13,148 nt of DNA, from the NCBI GenBank assembly GCA_030831005.1, contig JAURLW010000017.1, forward strand, positions 1 to 13,148, given 5' to 3'. Origin of the DNA: Bacteroidota bacterium (lineage in GTDB: Bacteria; Bacteroidota; Bacteroidia; Chitinophagales; Chitinophagaceae). Both the position numbers and the translations under genes were made by a program. The number at the start of each line of letters is the position of its first letter. Within the stretch, counting starts at the first letter, position 1. The notes below the pieces were generated by a model, which did not search any database, was not told the DNA's origin, and saw only the letters and a program-made list of their open reading frames with translations. Positions 1 to 7,219 of the stretch are shown in pieces.

Positions 1-234
1 AGAGCTCATGCCATAACCTCTAGAGTCTAGAGTTTCGTGTGCTGCTGCAATAACTTTTGGATGTGAAGAGAGGCCTAAATAGTTGTTAGCACAAAAATTC
101 AAAACCGTTTTCCCATTTACACTAATTTCTGCACCTTGCTCTGAAGCAATAATGCGCTCTTCTTTAAATAAGCCAGCTGCTTTGATTTCTTCTATTTCTT
201 TTGCAATTCGATTATTAAATAATATACTCGCCAT
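1..234 (-). CDS. kbl: 2-amino-3-ketobutyrate CoA ligase (glycine C-acetyltransferase), N-terminal part, cut by window edge
   Basis: The reverse strand from an ATG at 234-232 stays open to base 1 and encodes the first 78 residues of a PLP-dependent enzyme of the alpha-oxoamine synthase family. Residues 46-59 read LNFCANNYLGLSSH and residues 72-78 read RGYGMSS. Both are typical of the N-terminus of glycine C-acetyltransferase, which joins glycine and acetyl-CoA (or runs in reverse) in threonine breakdown together with threonine dehydrogenase. Family members are about 395-400 residues long, so roughly 320 residues, including the PLP lysine, lie beyond the left edge. Related enzymes (8-amino-7-oxononanoate synthase, serine palmitoyltransferase) share the fold, but the CANNYLGLSSHP and GYGMSS wording fits Kbl best. 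The gene is divergent from the oxidoreductase at 322. The start is supported by a -7 box 21 bases upstream. Confidence 0.85.
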   Translation of the reverse strand, partial: MASILFNNRIAKEIEEIKAAGLFKEERIIASEQGAEISVNGKTVLNFCANNYLGLSSHPKVIAAAHETLDSRGYGMSS

Positions 235-255
235 AAGGGGTGTTTTAGATTTCAG

Positions 256-263
256 CAAAAATA
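256..263 (-). promoter_or_regulatory. Putative -7 promoter box for kbl
   Basis: Read on the minus strand the bases are TATTTTTG, a full match to the Bacteroidota -7 element TAnnTTTG. The box ends 21 bases before the kbl ATG, leaving room for a short leader. No clear TTTG -33 element is visible, so this is a motif-based inference. Confidence 0.4.
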
Positions 264-309
264 CAAGTATATTCAGTAATCTTTTATAAAAATTATAGAA
301 AGTCGATAG

Positions 310-317
310 TATCTTTG
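310..317 (+). promoter_or_regulatory. Putative -7 promoter box of the five-gene operon
   Basis: TATCTTTG matches TAnnTTTG exactly and ends only 4 bases before the ATG at 322. Transcription from such a box usually starts a few bases downstream of the G, which would put +1 at or next to the start codon and make the message leaderless or nearly so. No convincing -33 element is seen. It lies in the 87-bp gap shared with divergent kbl. Confidence 0.5.
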
Positions 318-321
318 CGTT

Positions 322-1038
322 ATGGTATTAGCTTGGCATAAAGGTATAATATTGAAGATCCAACAAGAATCGCCCACTGTAAAGCGATTTTGGATACAAT
401 TGCCTGAATTAGAGCAGTTCCATTTTATTCCCGGACAGTTTGTTACACTCGATTTACCCATTTCCGAACGCCGCAATAAGCGCTGGCGCAGTTACAGCAT
501 TGCCAATGCGCCTAATCAAAGTAATATTTTTGAATTAGTAATTGTAAAACTTGAACAAGGAGCGGGCACTACTTATTTATTTGAACAAGCAAGTATTGGA
601 ACTGAATTCTTAGTAAGAGCTGCACAAGGGGTGTTTGTATTGCCCGAGCAATTAGATAAAACCCTATTTTTAATTTGCACAGGCACAGGTATTGCTCCGT
701 ATAGAAGTATGCTACAGTATATTCAGCAAGAACAATTACCTCATTTAGATATTCATTTGATTTATGGTTGTCGCACAGAAGAGGATTTACTCTTCAAAGA
801 TGAAATGGAAGCCTTAGCCATACAAAACGACCAGTTTTTTTATCATCCTATAACTTCAAGATCCGCATATAAATCAAAACAAGGTTATGTGCATAGTATT
901 TATGAAGCACTTTGTAACGATTTGCCGGTAGCGCATTTTATGCTTTGCGGTTGGCGACCAATGGTAGACGAAGCTAAAGAGCGTATTATTAAATTGGGCT
1001 ATAATAAAACAGATGTTGAATTTGAATTATATGGTTAA
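322..1038 (+). CDS. FAD/NAD(P)H oxidoreductase of the ferredoxin-NADP reductase family
   Basis: This 238-residue cytoplasmic flavoprotein has the two-domain FNR layout. An N-terminal FAD-binding barrel carries RSYSIA at residues 56-61 (isoalloxazine contacts) and GAGTTYLF at 80-87 (phosphate contact). A C-terminal NAD(P)H domain carries CTGTGIAPYRSM at 119-130, YGCR at 148-151 and LCGWRPMVDEA at 208-218. There is no plant-type or Rieske 2Fe-2S segment, so it should pass electrons to a separate carrier. The Rieske ferredoxin three genes downstream in the same operon is the obvious candidate. The natural substrate cannot be read from sequence: a ferredoxin/flavodoxin reductase or a flavin reductase are both possible. 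The stop codon is followed by 3 bases and then dtd. The ATG at 322 is chosen because it follows the promoter box directly and gives the usual family N-terminus. Confidence 0.85.
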   Translation: MVLAWHKGIILKIQQESPTVKRFWIQLPELEQFHFIPGQFVTLDLPISERRNKRWRSYSIANAPNQSNIFELVIVKLEQGAGTTYLFEQASIGTEFLVRAAQGVFVLPEQLDKTLFLICTGTGIAPYRSMLQYIQQEQLPHLDIHLIYGCRTEEDLLFKDEMEALAIQNDQFFYHPITSRSAYKSKQGYVHSIYEALCNDLPVAHFMLCGWRPMVDEAKERIIKLGYNKTDVEFELYG

Positions 1039-1041
1039 GCT

Positions 1042-1488
1042 ATGAAAGCAGTTATTCAACGCGTAAAAAAAGCACAAGTATCCGTAGGTGAAGAAATAGT
1101 AGGTTCTATTCAAGTAGGATTTCTTATTCTGCTGGGTATTACGCACGATGATACAGAAGAGGATGTAACATGGTTAGTGCAAAAAATAGAAAAACTTCGT
1201 GTTTTTTCAGATGATCAAGGAGCGATGAATCTAGATTTAAATGCGGTGAACGGCGCTGTATTAGTAGTGAGTCAGTTTACTTTATTTGCCAATTATAAGA
1301 AAGGTAATAGGCCTTCTTTTATCAATGCCGCTCATCCCGATCACGCAAAACCTTTATATCAATTGTTTATTGAAAAAATGCAAACATCCATTCCTACTCA
1401 ACAGGGTATTTTTGGAGCCGATATGCAAATAACTTTACAAAATGATGGTCCCGTGACCATTTTAATGGACACTAAAAATAAAGAATAA
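1042..1488 (+). CDS. dtd: D-aminoacyl-tRNA deacylase
   Basis: The 148-residue product matches the Dtd family over its full usual length. It hydrolyses D-amino acids (and mischarged glycine) from tRNA, acting as a chiral proofreader in translation. Two signature segments are present: SQFT at residues 77-80, and NDGPVT at 134-139 holding the Gly-cisPro pair that forms the chirality-selective pocket. The segments KGNRPSF (87-93) and GIFGADM (122-128) are also typical. The enzyme works as a homodimer through substrate-backbone chemistry and has no metal motif, as expected. The stop TAA shares its last base with the ATG of the next gene, so translation of the two is probably coupled. Confidence 0.96.
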   Translation: MKAVIQRVKKAQVSVGEEIVGSIQVGFLILLGITHDDTEEDVTWLVQKIEKLRVFSDDQGAMNLDLNAVNGAVLVVSQFTLFANYKKGNRPSFINAAHPDHAKPLYQLFIEKMQTSIPTQQGIFGADMQITLQNDGPVTILMDTKNKE

Positions 1489-1928
1489 TGCACGACGATA
1501 CCTATTTTATGAAAGCCGCGCTAGAACAAGCTCAAATAGCTTTTGATTTGGGAGAAATTCCCATAGGTGCTGTCGTTGTTTGGGATCAAAAAATTATAGC
1601 TCGAGGTCATAATCAAACAGAACAATTAAAAGACCCAACGGCACATGCTGAGATGATTGCTATCACTGCTGCGTGTAATCAAATAGGAAGTAAATACTTA
1701 AGTGAAGCAACAGTTTATGTTACCGTAGAGCCATGTTTAATGTGCACAGGCGCGCTTTATTGGAGTAAAGTAAAACATATAGTTTTTGGTGCCTCAGATG
1801 AAAAAAATGGGTATCAAAAACATACAAAAGAACACTGGCCTTTTCATCCCAAAGCAAGTTTAACAAAGGGGATAATGGCTAATGAATGTGCGCAATTAAT
1901 GAAAGACTTTTTTTCTACTAAACGCTAA
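1488..1928 (+). CDS. tadA: TadA-type nucleoside/tRNA adenosine deaminase
   Basis: This 146-residue zinc deaminase of the cytidine deaminase fold carries HAE at residues 53-55 (zinc ligand His53, proton shuttle Glu55) and PCLMC at 82-86 (zinc ligands Cys83 and Cys86). The surrounding words DPTAHAEM, GEIPIGAVV and the C-terminal helix NECAQLMKDFF are those of TadA, which converts A34 to inosine in the anticodon of tRNA-Arg(ACG). Bacteroidota also have guanine or other nucleoside deaminases of similar length, so substrate assignment is likely rather than certain. Its place next to dtd supports a tRNA role. The ATG at 1488 overlaps the dtd stop. An internal ATG at 1509 is possible, but the longer form has the usual acidic N-terminus (DDTYFM). 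Confidence 0.85.
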   Translation: MHDDTYFMKAALEQAQIAFDLGEIPIGAVVVWDQKIIARGHNQTEQLKDPTAHAEMIAITAACNQIGSKYLSEATVYVTVEPCLMCTGALYWSKVKHIVFGASDEKNGYQKHTKEHWPFHPKASLTKGIMANECAQLMKDFFSTKR

Positions 1929-1930
1929 GC

Positions 1931-2245
1931 ATGTATCAGTTTCTAAGTACTTCTTTATTGTGGGACGAACTAATAGAAGGGGAATTCGAATCTCTTAAAT
2001 TAGCGGATAAGCAACTCATCGTAGTTAAAAAAAACAACCAAGCTCATGCATTTGCCGCTACTTGCCCGCATGCCGGCGCTTCTTTTTGTGAGGGTTGGCT
2101 CGATGCTCATGATCGATTGGTATGCCCTTTACACAAATATCGTTTTGATATTGTAAATGGCAGAAATACCACTGGCGAAGGTTATAAATTAAAAATATAT
2201 CCAACTAAAATAGAGGAAAACATTATTTTTATTGGTATTTGGTAA
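1931..2245 (+). CDS. Rieske-type 2Fe-2S ferredoxin (NirD-like small protein)
   Basis: The 104-residue product is a stand-alone Rieske domain. The cluster-binding pattern is complete: Cys45-x-His47, then 17 residues, then Cys65-x2-His68, within the segments CPHAGASFC and CPLHKYRFD. There is no signal peptide or membrane anchor, so it is a soluble cytoplasmic carrier rather than part of a bc1-type complex. Known relatives are ferredoxins of aromatic-ring dioxygenases and the small subunit of assimilatory nitrite reductase, but no oxygenase or nitrite reductase lies in this window. The flavoprotein at 322 in the same operon lacks an iron-sulfur cluster and would suit as electron donor. The gene starts 2 bases after the tadA stop. 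The physiological acceptor is unknown. Confidence 0.9.
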   Translation: MYQFLSTSLLWDELIEGEFESLKLADKQLIVVKKNNQAHAFAATCPHAGASFCEGWLDAHDRLVCPLHKYRFDIVNGRNTTGEGYKLKIYPTKIEENIIFIGIW

Positions 2246-2259
2246 ATAACAACATTATT

Positions 2260-3162
2260 ATGCAAGCAGCATATCTATCCGCAGGAATGAAAATAGGCAT
2301 TACATGTCCATCAGGATATGTAGCTCATAGTCGTATCGAACAAGCCCTTCATTTATTGCATGCTCAAGGGTATGAAACCGTTGTAGGGAAAACTATTGGT
2401 TTGGGAGCACACTACTTTGCCGGTACTGATGAGGAACGCTTAGTAGATTTGCAAGCCATGATGGACGACCCAAGTATCCATGCAATTTGGATGGGAAGAG
2501 GTGGTTATGGCATGAGTAGAATAATTGATCAAATTGATTTTAGTAAATTTTTAAAACATCCGAAATGGATATGCGGTTTTAGTGATATAACTGTTTTACA
2601 TAGCCATATTCAAGCCCATTTTGGGATTCCTACTATGCATTCTTTAATGTGTGGAAGTGTTGCGGCTGATAATTGGGAAAAAGAACCAGTTCAGTCTTTT
2701 TTAAATGCTCTTCAAGGAAAGCCATTACGTTATGAAATGCCAGCTCATGCTATGAATGTACTTGGGCAAACAGCAGCCCCTTTGGTGGGCGGCAATCTTG
2801 CCATATTAGCTCATCTAACGGGTTCTTCTTCACAAATCGATACGAAAGATAAAATACTATTTATTGAAGATATTGGTGAGCATGTTTATCAGATAGATAG
2901 AATGCTTTATACCTTGCAACGCTCCGGACAATTAAGCCAATTAAAAGGATTGTTGGTAGGAAGTTTTACAGATATTGAAGATACTGAACGTCCGTTTGGA
3001 CAATCTGTTCAAGAAGTAATTTGGGATAAAGTTGCGGGCTATGGTTATCCGGTTTGTTTTAATATGCCTTGTGGTCATCAATACGATAATAGGGCACTCC
3101 GTTTAGGAATGCCCTATGAATTAATTGTTACTGAAGATAAAGCGGTGCTTTCTAGTATTTAA
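2260..3162 (+). CDS. LD-carboxypeptidase, peptidase family S66
   Basis: The 300-residue product belongs to the LdcA/MccF serine peptidases. LdcA enzymes remove the terminal D-alanine from muropeptide tetrapeptides during peptidoglycan recycling in the cytoplasm. The family triad is visible: nucleophile Ser108 in GFSDIT, Glu203 in FIEDIGE and His273 in CGHQYDN. The conserved GRGGYG (79-84) that precedes the nucleophile domain is also there. A recycling role is inferred; MccF-like relatives instead cleave peptide-nucleotide toxins, and sequence alone does not exclude this. The ATG at 2260 is preferred over an in-frame TTG at 2239 that overlaps the Rieske gene, because residues MQAAYLSAGMKIGI then match the usual N-terminus. 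Its stop overlaps the stop of convergent gpmI. Confidence 0.9.
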   Translation: MQAAYLSAGMKIGITCPSGYVAHSRIEQALHLLHAQGYETVVGKTIGLGAHYFAGTDEERLVDLQAMMDDPSIHAIWMGRGGYGMSRIIDQIDFSKFLKHPKWICGFSDITVLHSHIQAHFGIPTMHSLMCGSVAADNWEKEPVQSFLNALQGKPLRYEMPAHAMNVLGQTAAPLVGGNLAILAHLTGSSSQIDTKDKILFIEDIGEHVYQIDRMLYTLQRSGQLSQLKGLLVGSFTDIEDTERPFGQSVQEVIWDKVAGYGYPVCFNMPCGHQYDNRALRLGMPYELIVTEDKAVLSSI

Positions 3163-4682
3163 ATTAATACGCTTCCCGTCATCTCTTTAGGAATTGACAA
3201 TCCCATATAGTGTAATATAGTAGGGGCTAAATCGCCCAATTTACCACCTTCTTTAAGCGTGCCTTTATAATCATTATCAATCACATAAAAAGGAACCGGG
3301 TTCATGGTGTGTGCGGTATTAGGAGAACCATCTTCATTAATTAGGCAATCAGAATTACCGTGATCTGCTGTTAGAAAAACTCCATATTCTTTTTGAAGGG
3401 CTAAAGGAATAATTTCTGCAATACAAGAATCTACTGTTTCTGCAGCCTTAATTGCTGCTTCCCATACGCCGGTATGACCAACCATATCTGCATTTGCAAA
3501 ATTGATTACAATAAAATCAGCAGACTGATGTTCAATTGCTTCAAGCAGTGCATCTTTTAATGGAATGGCACTCATTTCTGGTTTTAAATCATAGGTAGCC
3601 ACTTCTTTTGGTGAATCTTTCATGATTCTACTTTCGCCCTCAAAAAGCGTTTCTCTTCCACCAGAAAAGAAAAAGGTAACGTGCGGATATTTTTCTGTTT
3701 CCGCCATGCGTAATTGTTTCACATGATTGTTGGCTAATACTTCCCCTAAGGTATTGTTTAGATTATCATTGTAAAAAACAACAGCTACGTTTTTGAAGGT
3801 AGCATCATACTCTGTAAACGTGCAATAATGCAAGTTTAACGCATTCATGTTATAATCTGGAAAATCTTTCTGGGTGAGTACTTCAGTAATCTCTCTACAA
3901 CGATCTGTTCTAAAATTAAAACAAATAACTACATCCTCATTTTGTATCGTAGCTATAGGTTTACCTTCTGCATCAGTAGCGATGATGGGCTTAATAAATT
4001 CATCTGTCATATTTTCGGAGTAGGCATGTTGCATAGCATCCAAAATCGAATGAGTAGGAGTTCCAATGCCATTCACTAAGGCATCATAAGCTATTTTTAC
4101 TCTATCCCATCGCTTATCTCTATCCATTGCAAAATATCGACCAGTAACGGAAGCTATTTGTGCATTTTTATCGCTAATAAAATCTTCTATGTCTTTCAAA
4201 AATGCATATCCATTCTTAGGATCGGTATCTCTACCATCGGTAAATGCATGAATTGCAACTTTTTCAATTTGATGCGTATGGGCTAAGCTAACTAATGCTT
4301 TTAAATGTGAAGAATGAGCATGTACACCACCATCGCCAACCAAGCCCATGAGGTGCAAGGTTTTATTTTTTGCTTTAGCTTCTTGCATTGCAGCTACTAA
4401 TACTTCATTAGTAAATAACTCACCCGTTTTTATAGCTACATTGATACGTTGCAGTTCTTGATATACAATTCTTCCGGCACCAATGTTTAAATGACCAACT
4501 TCCGAATTACCCATTTGACCTTCTGGTAACCCTACCGCCTCACCAAATGTAGTAAGCGTAGTATAAGGGTATTGACCTTGCAAGGAATTAAAGAAAGGAG
4601 TATGTGCATTTGCAATTGCATCTGCTGAAGGTCGGGTTCCTTTGCCCCATCCATCCATAATTATGAGTAATGCCTTTTTCAT
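3159..4682 (-). CDS. gpmI: 2,3-bisphosphoglycerate-independent phosphoglycerate mutase
   Basis: This 507-residue enzyme, full length for the family, interconverts 3- and 2-phosphoglycerate in glycolysis and gluconeogenesis using two metal ions (usually manganese) and a phosphoserine intermediate. Visible active-site residues are Asp10 in MDGWG, the nucleophile Ser60 in GQMGNSEVGH, His121 and the DGRDTDP loop (149-155), Arg residues in GRYFAMDRDKRWDR (181-194) and RTDRCRE (258-264), Lys331 in EKYPHVTFF, Asp399 and His403 in NADMVGH, Asp440-His441 in TADHGN, and His458 in NTAHT. The gene has its own promoter box 4 bases upstream, and an inverted repeat lies just beyond that box. It is 84 bases downstream of uvrD on the same strand. 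Its end overlaps the LD-carboxypeptidase gene by 4 bases. Confidence 0.98.
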   Translation of the reverse strand: MKKALLIIMDGWGKGTRPSADAIANAHTPFFNSLQGQYPYTTLTTFGEAVGLPEGQMGNSEVGHLNIGAGRIVYQELQRINVAIKTGELFTNEVLVAAMQEAKAKNKTLHLMGLVGDGGVHAHSSHLKALVSLAHTHQIEKVAIHAFTDGRDTDPKNGYAFLKDIEDFISDKNAQIASVTGRYFAMDRDKRWDRVKIAYDALVNGIGTPTHSILDAMQHAYSENMTDEFIKPIIATDAEGKPIATIQNEDVVICFNFRTDRCREITEVLTQKDFPDYNMNALNLHYCTFTEYDATFKNVAVVFYNDNLNNTLGEVLANNHVKQLRMAETEKYPHVTFFFSGGRETLFEGESRIMKDSPKEVATYDLKPEMSAIPLKDALLEAIEHQSADFIVINFANADMVGHTGVWEAAIKAAETVDSCIAEIIPLALQKEYGVFLTADHGNSDCLINEDGSPNTAHTMNPVPFYVIDNDYKGTLKEGGKLGDLAPTILHYMGLSIPKEMTGSVLI

Positions 4683-4686
4683 ACTG

Positions 4687-4694
4687 CAAAATTA
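4687..4694 (-). promoter_or_regulatory. Putative -7 promoter box of gpmI
   Basis: The minus strand reads TAATTTTG, a full TAnnTTTG match, ending 4 bases before the gpmI ATG. This predicts a leaderless or nearly leaderless transcript and suggests that gpmI is transcribed on its own, not only by readthrough from uvrD. Confidence 0.5.
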
Positions 4695-4717
4695 CAATAA
4701 ATATCAGCTACTTATTG
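4695..4717. repeat. Imperfect inverted repeat abutting the gpmI promoter box
   Basis: The left arm CAATAAATA (4695-4703) and right arm TACTTATTG (4709-4717) pair at 8 of 9 positions around the 5-base spacer TCAGC. The dyad touches the -7 box and covers the stretch where RNA polymerase would contact DNA upstream. It could be an operator, or a weak hairpin at the end of the uvrD message. No T-tract follows, so it is not a standard terminator. Confidence 0.35.
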
Positions 4718-4766
4718 ATTGCCAATGGTAATACTAAGATTTTAGTGCGTATATAATTTTATTCGC

Positions 4767-7049
4767 CTAGCTAACGATACTTAATTTTGCAAAATTGAGC
4801 ATGATTTTCTTAAGTCCATTGCCAGCACCAAATTCTATTTGTGCTATTCTGTTGTTAGCAGCACCTTCAATAGCTTTAACCGTTCCTATACCAAATTTTT
4901 GATGTTCTACTTTTTGTCCAACTGCAATCTCTGATGGATCGGCAACCGTAAAATTAGCGGAAGGTGTATGAGCTGGGATATGTAGCTGTTGTAATTTTTC
5001 AGATAATTTTTTTAAAGAGCTTGGCGTTTTGTCATCTGCTTTAAACTGAATACCCATGCCGCTATTGTTGCTTTTAGAGGCGCTGCCTGTAAAGGTCTTA
5101 TCTAAAAAGGGCTCTGGAATTTCATCTAAAAAGCGACTAGGATCGTTTTGTATTAAAGAGCCAAAACGATAACGCGTGTTTGCATATGAAATCCATAATT
5201 TAGATTTTGCTCTTGTAACCACTACATAAAACAATCTTCTTTCTTCTTCCAAATCTGCACGGTCGTATAAACTCATGGCGCTTGGAAATAAATTTTCTTC
5301 TAAGCCTACACTAAATACACAAGGAAATTCCAAGCCTTTAGCAGCATGTATGGTCATTAGACTAACCGCATCTTTATCGGCATCATCATTATTTACATCT
5401 GTAAGTAAGGTAATTTGCTGTAGGTAATTACCTAAGCTTTTATCTTGTAATTCACCTTCTTCGTCTGGCGTTTCTGTATACTCTTTAATAGAGTTGAGCA
5501 AAGCTTGAATATTCTCATAGCGCGCTAGTCCTTCTACTGATTTATCATTGTATAATTCAGCAACCAATCCTGTTTGCTTACCAACTGCAAAGGCAATATC
5601 ATAGGCGTTTTCTTTTTCTAGCATCGACTGAAAACTTTTAATCATGATGACAAAGTTTTCTGCAGCATTAAGGGCAGCACCTTTCAAGCCAATATTTGTT
5701 GGGTTTTGTAAAATATCCCACATACTCACAGCATTGGTATTAGCGGCAAGCACCATTCTATCAATACTTGATTTTCCAATACCTCTAACGGGATAGTTGA
5801 TGATGCGTTTTAAATTTTCTTCATCATTAGGATTAACTACTATACGGAGATAAGCCAATAGGTCTTTAATCTCTTTACGCTGATAAAAGGAAACGCCACC
5901 ATATAATTTATAGGGGATATTCATTTTTCTCAAGCTTTCCTCAAAGGATCTACTTTGAGCATTGGTTCTGTATAAAATCGCAAAATCTTTATTGTCGTAG
6001 TGGTTTCGGAGTTTCAGTTCGGTAATGGTATCCGCTACAAATCGCCCTTCGTCATTATCGGTAAGTGTTCTTACTACCTTTATTTTTTCACCATGTTCAT
6101 TATCTGTCCAAAGCGATTTTTTGATTTGATTTTTATTGTTGCTGATGATGGTGTTAGCAACTTCTAAAATAGATTTCGAACTGCGATAGTTTTGCTCTAG
6201 TTTAATAATTTTAGTGTCTTCGTAGTCTTTCTCGAACTGTAAAATATTTTTTACGGTTGCGCCTCGGAAAGAATAAATACTTTGCGCATCGTCGCCCACT
6301 ACACAAATATTCTCATTAACAGCCCCCAGCATTTTTATAATTTGATACTGCGCCACATTTGTATCTTGATACTCATCAATAAGAATATACTTAAATCGAT
6401 GCTGGTATTTGGCTAATACTTCAGGTACAGCATGAAGAATGTTAAACATTTTAAAGAGTAAATCATCAAAATCCATAGCTCCATTTCTGAAACATTTATT
6501 TTCATATCGCTCATAAATGCTGCCTATCATAGGACGATTGCCTCTAGCATCTTCTTGTTGAATAACACTATCATTAATATAAGCGGCTGCATTTAATAAA
6601 CTATTTTTTGCTGCAGAAATACGATTATAAACAAATGCCGGTTTGTATATTTTATCATCTAAATTGAGATCTTTCACTATTTCTTTGATGATAGACTTAG
6701 CATCATCGGTATCGTAAATAGTAAAATTGCTTGGATAGCCAATTTTTGTTGCCTCGGCTCTTAGAATTTTTGCAAATACAGCGTGGAAAGTGCCAATGTA
6801 TAAATTACGAGCGTCGTTATTGCCCAAAATTCGTTCGATACGTTCTTTCATTTCCGTAGCTGCCTTATTAGTAAACGTAAGCGCCAATATATTAAAGGGG
6901 TCAATCCCTTGTTGCATAAGATGAGCGATACGAGTGGTAAGTACTTTAGTTTTTCCGCTACCTGCTCCCGCCACAATCATCAAAGGACCATTAATATGAA
7001 GTACTGCTTCTTTTTGTTGCTCGTTTAAATCGTCTAAATAAGGTTGCAT
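4767..7049 (-). CDS. uvrD: UvrD/PcrA-type superfamily 1A DNA helicase
   Basis: The 760-residue product has the full set of UvrD/PcrA helicase motifs in order: a Q motif at residues 8-12, Walker A AGAGSGKT at 27-34, Ia TFTNKAA at 58-64, II DEYQDT at 225-230, III GDDAQSIYSFRGA at 252-264, IV LEQNYRS at 284-290, V TIHAAKGLEF at 566-575 and VI RRLFYVVVTRAK at 604-615. The last 50 residues (VGQKVEHQKFGIGTVKAIEG and onward) form the Tudor-like C-terminal domain that contacts RNA polymerase in PcrA/UvrD. It unwinds DNA 3' to 5' in nucleotide-excision and mismatch repair and dislodges stalled complexes. Rep is less likely because of that C-terminal domain. The gene stands alone, with a promoter box 5 bases before the ATG, divergent from the Bat gene. 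Confidence 0.96.
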   Translation of the reverse strand: MQPYLDDLNEQQKEAVLHINGPLMIVAGAGSGKTKVLTTRIAHLMQQGIDPFNILALTFTNKAATEMKERIERILGNNDARNLYIGTFHAVFAKILRAEATKIGYPSNFTIYDTDDAKSIIKEIVKDLNLDDKIYKPAFVYNRISAAKNSLLNAAAYINDSVIQQEDARGNRPMIGSIYERYENKCFRNGAMDFDDLLFKMFNILHAVPEVLAKYQHRFKYILIDEYQDTNVAQYQIIKMLGAVNENICVVGDDAQSIYSFRGATVKNILQFEKDYEDTKIIKLEQNYRSSKSILEVANTIISNNKNQIKKSLWTDNEHGEKIKVVRTLTDNDEGRFVADTITELKLRNHYDNKDFAILYRTNAQSRSFEESLRKMNIPYKLYGGVSFYQRKEIKDLLAYLRIVVNPNDEENLKRIINYPVRGIGKSSIDRMVLAANTNAVSMWDILQNPTNIGLKGAALNAAENFVIMIKSFQSMLEKENAYDIAFAVGKQTGLVAELYNDKSVEGLARYENIQALLNSIKEYTETPDEEGELQDKSLGNYLQQITLLTDVNNDDADKDAVSLMTIHAAKGLEFPCVFSVGLEENLFPSAMSLYDRADLEEERRLFYVVVTRAKSKLWISYANTRYRFGSLIQNDPSRFLDEIPEPFLDKTFTGSASKSNNSGMGIQFKADDKTPSSLKKLSEKLQQLHIPAHTPSANFTVADPSEIAVGQKVEHQKFGIGTVKAIEGAANNRIAQIEFGAGNGLKKIMLNFAKLSIVS

Positions 7050-7054
7050 AAGTA

Positions 7055-7062
7055 CAAATCTA
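7055..7062 (-). promoter_or_regulatory. Putative -7 promoter box of uvrD
   Basis: The minus strand reads TAGATTTG, a full TAnnTTTG match, 5 bases ahead of the uvrD ATG. A TTTG sits about 15 bases upstream, shorter than the usual -33 spacing. The geometry predicts a leaderless message. Confidence 0.5.
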
Positions 7063-7188
7063 CAGGATAGTAATGGGCAAAAAAAGTAATTGCCGGCTTT
7101 TAATTATCAACAGGGCTTAATCGTAAAAAGGGTGTTAAAATTTGTATTTTAGTGGTCTTTGATTGATAAACACTATCTTTTGCTTTAT

Positions 7189-7196
7189 TAAATTTG
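7189..7196 (+). promoter_or_regulatory. Putative -7 promoter box of the BatB-BatC gene
   Basis: TAAATTTG matches TAnnTTTG, 23 bases before the ATG at 7220. A TTG at 7163-7165 lies 23 bases upstream of the box, slightly too far for a standard -33 element. The intergenic region 7050-7219 is AT-rich and offers other partial matches, so this choice is tentative. Confidence 0.35.
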
Positions 7197-7219
7197 TTTT
7201 CTAATTTTTAATGTAGCGT

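Noticed and set aside
83..289. Plus-strand open frame of 68 codons
   Set aside because: It is antisense to the clear kbl coding sequence and its product has no recognisable family pattern.
2239..2259. TTG start giving a 307-residue LD-carboxypeptidase
   Set aside because: It overlaps the end of the Rieske gene, and the seven extra residues (MVNNNII) do not match the family N-terminus. The ATG at 2260 is better.
7211..7216. ATG-TAG start-stop element just before the Bat gene
   Set aside because: A two-codon ORF is easily due to chance and there is no sign of a ribosome binding site.
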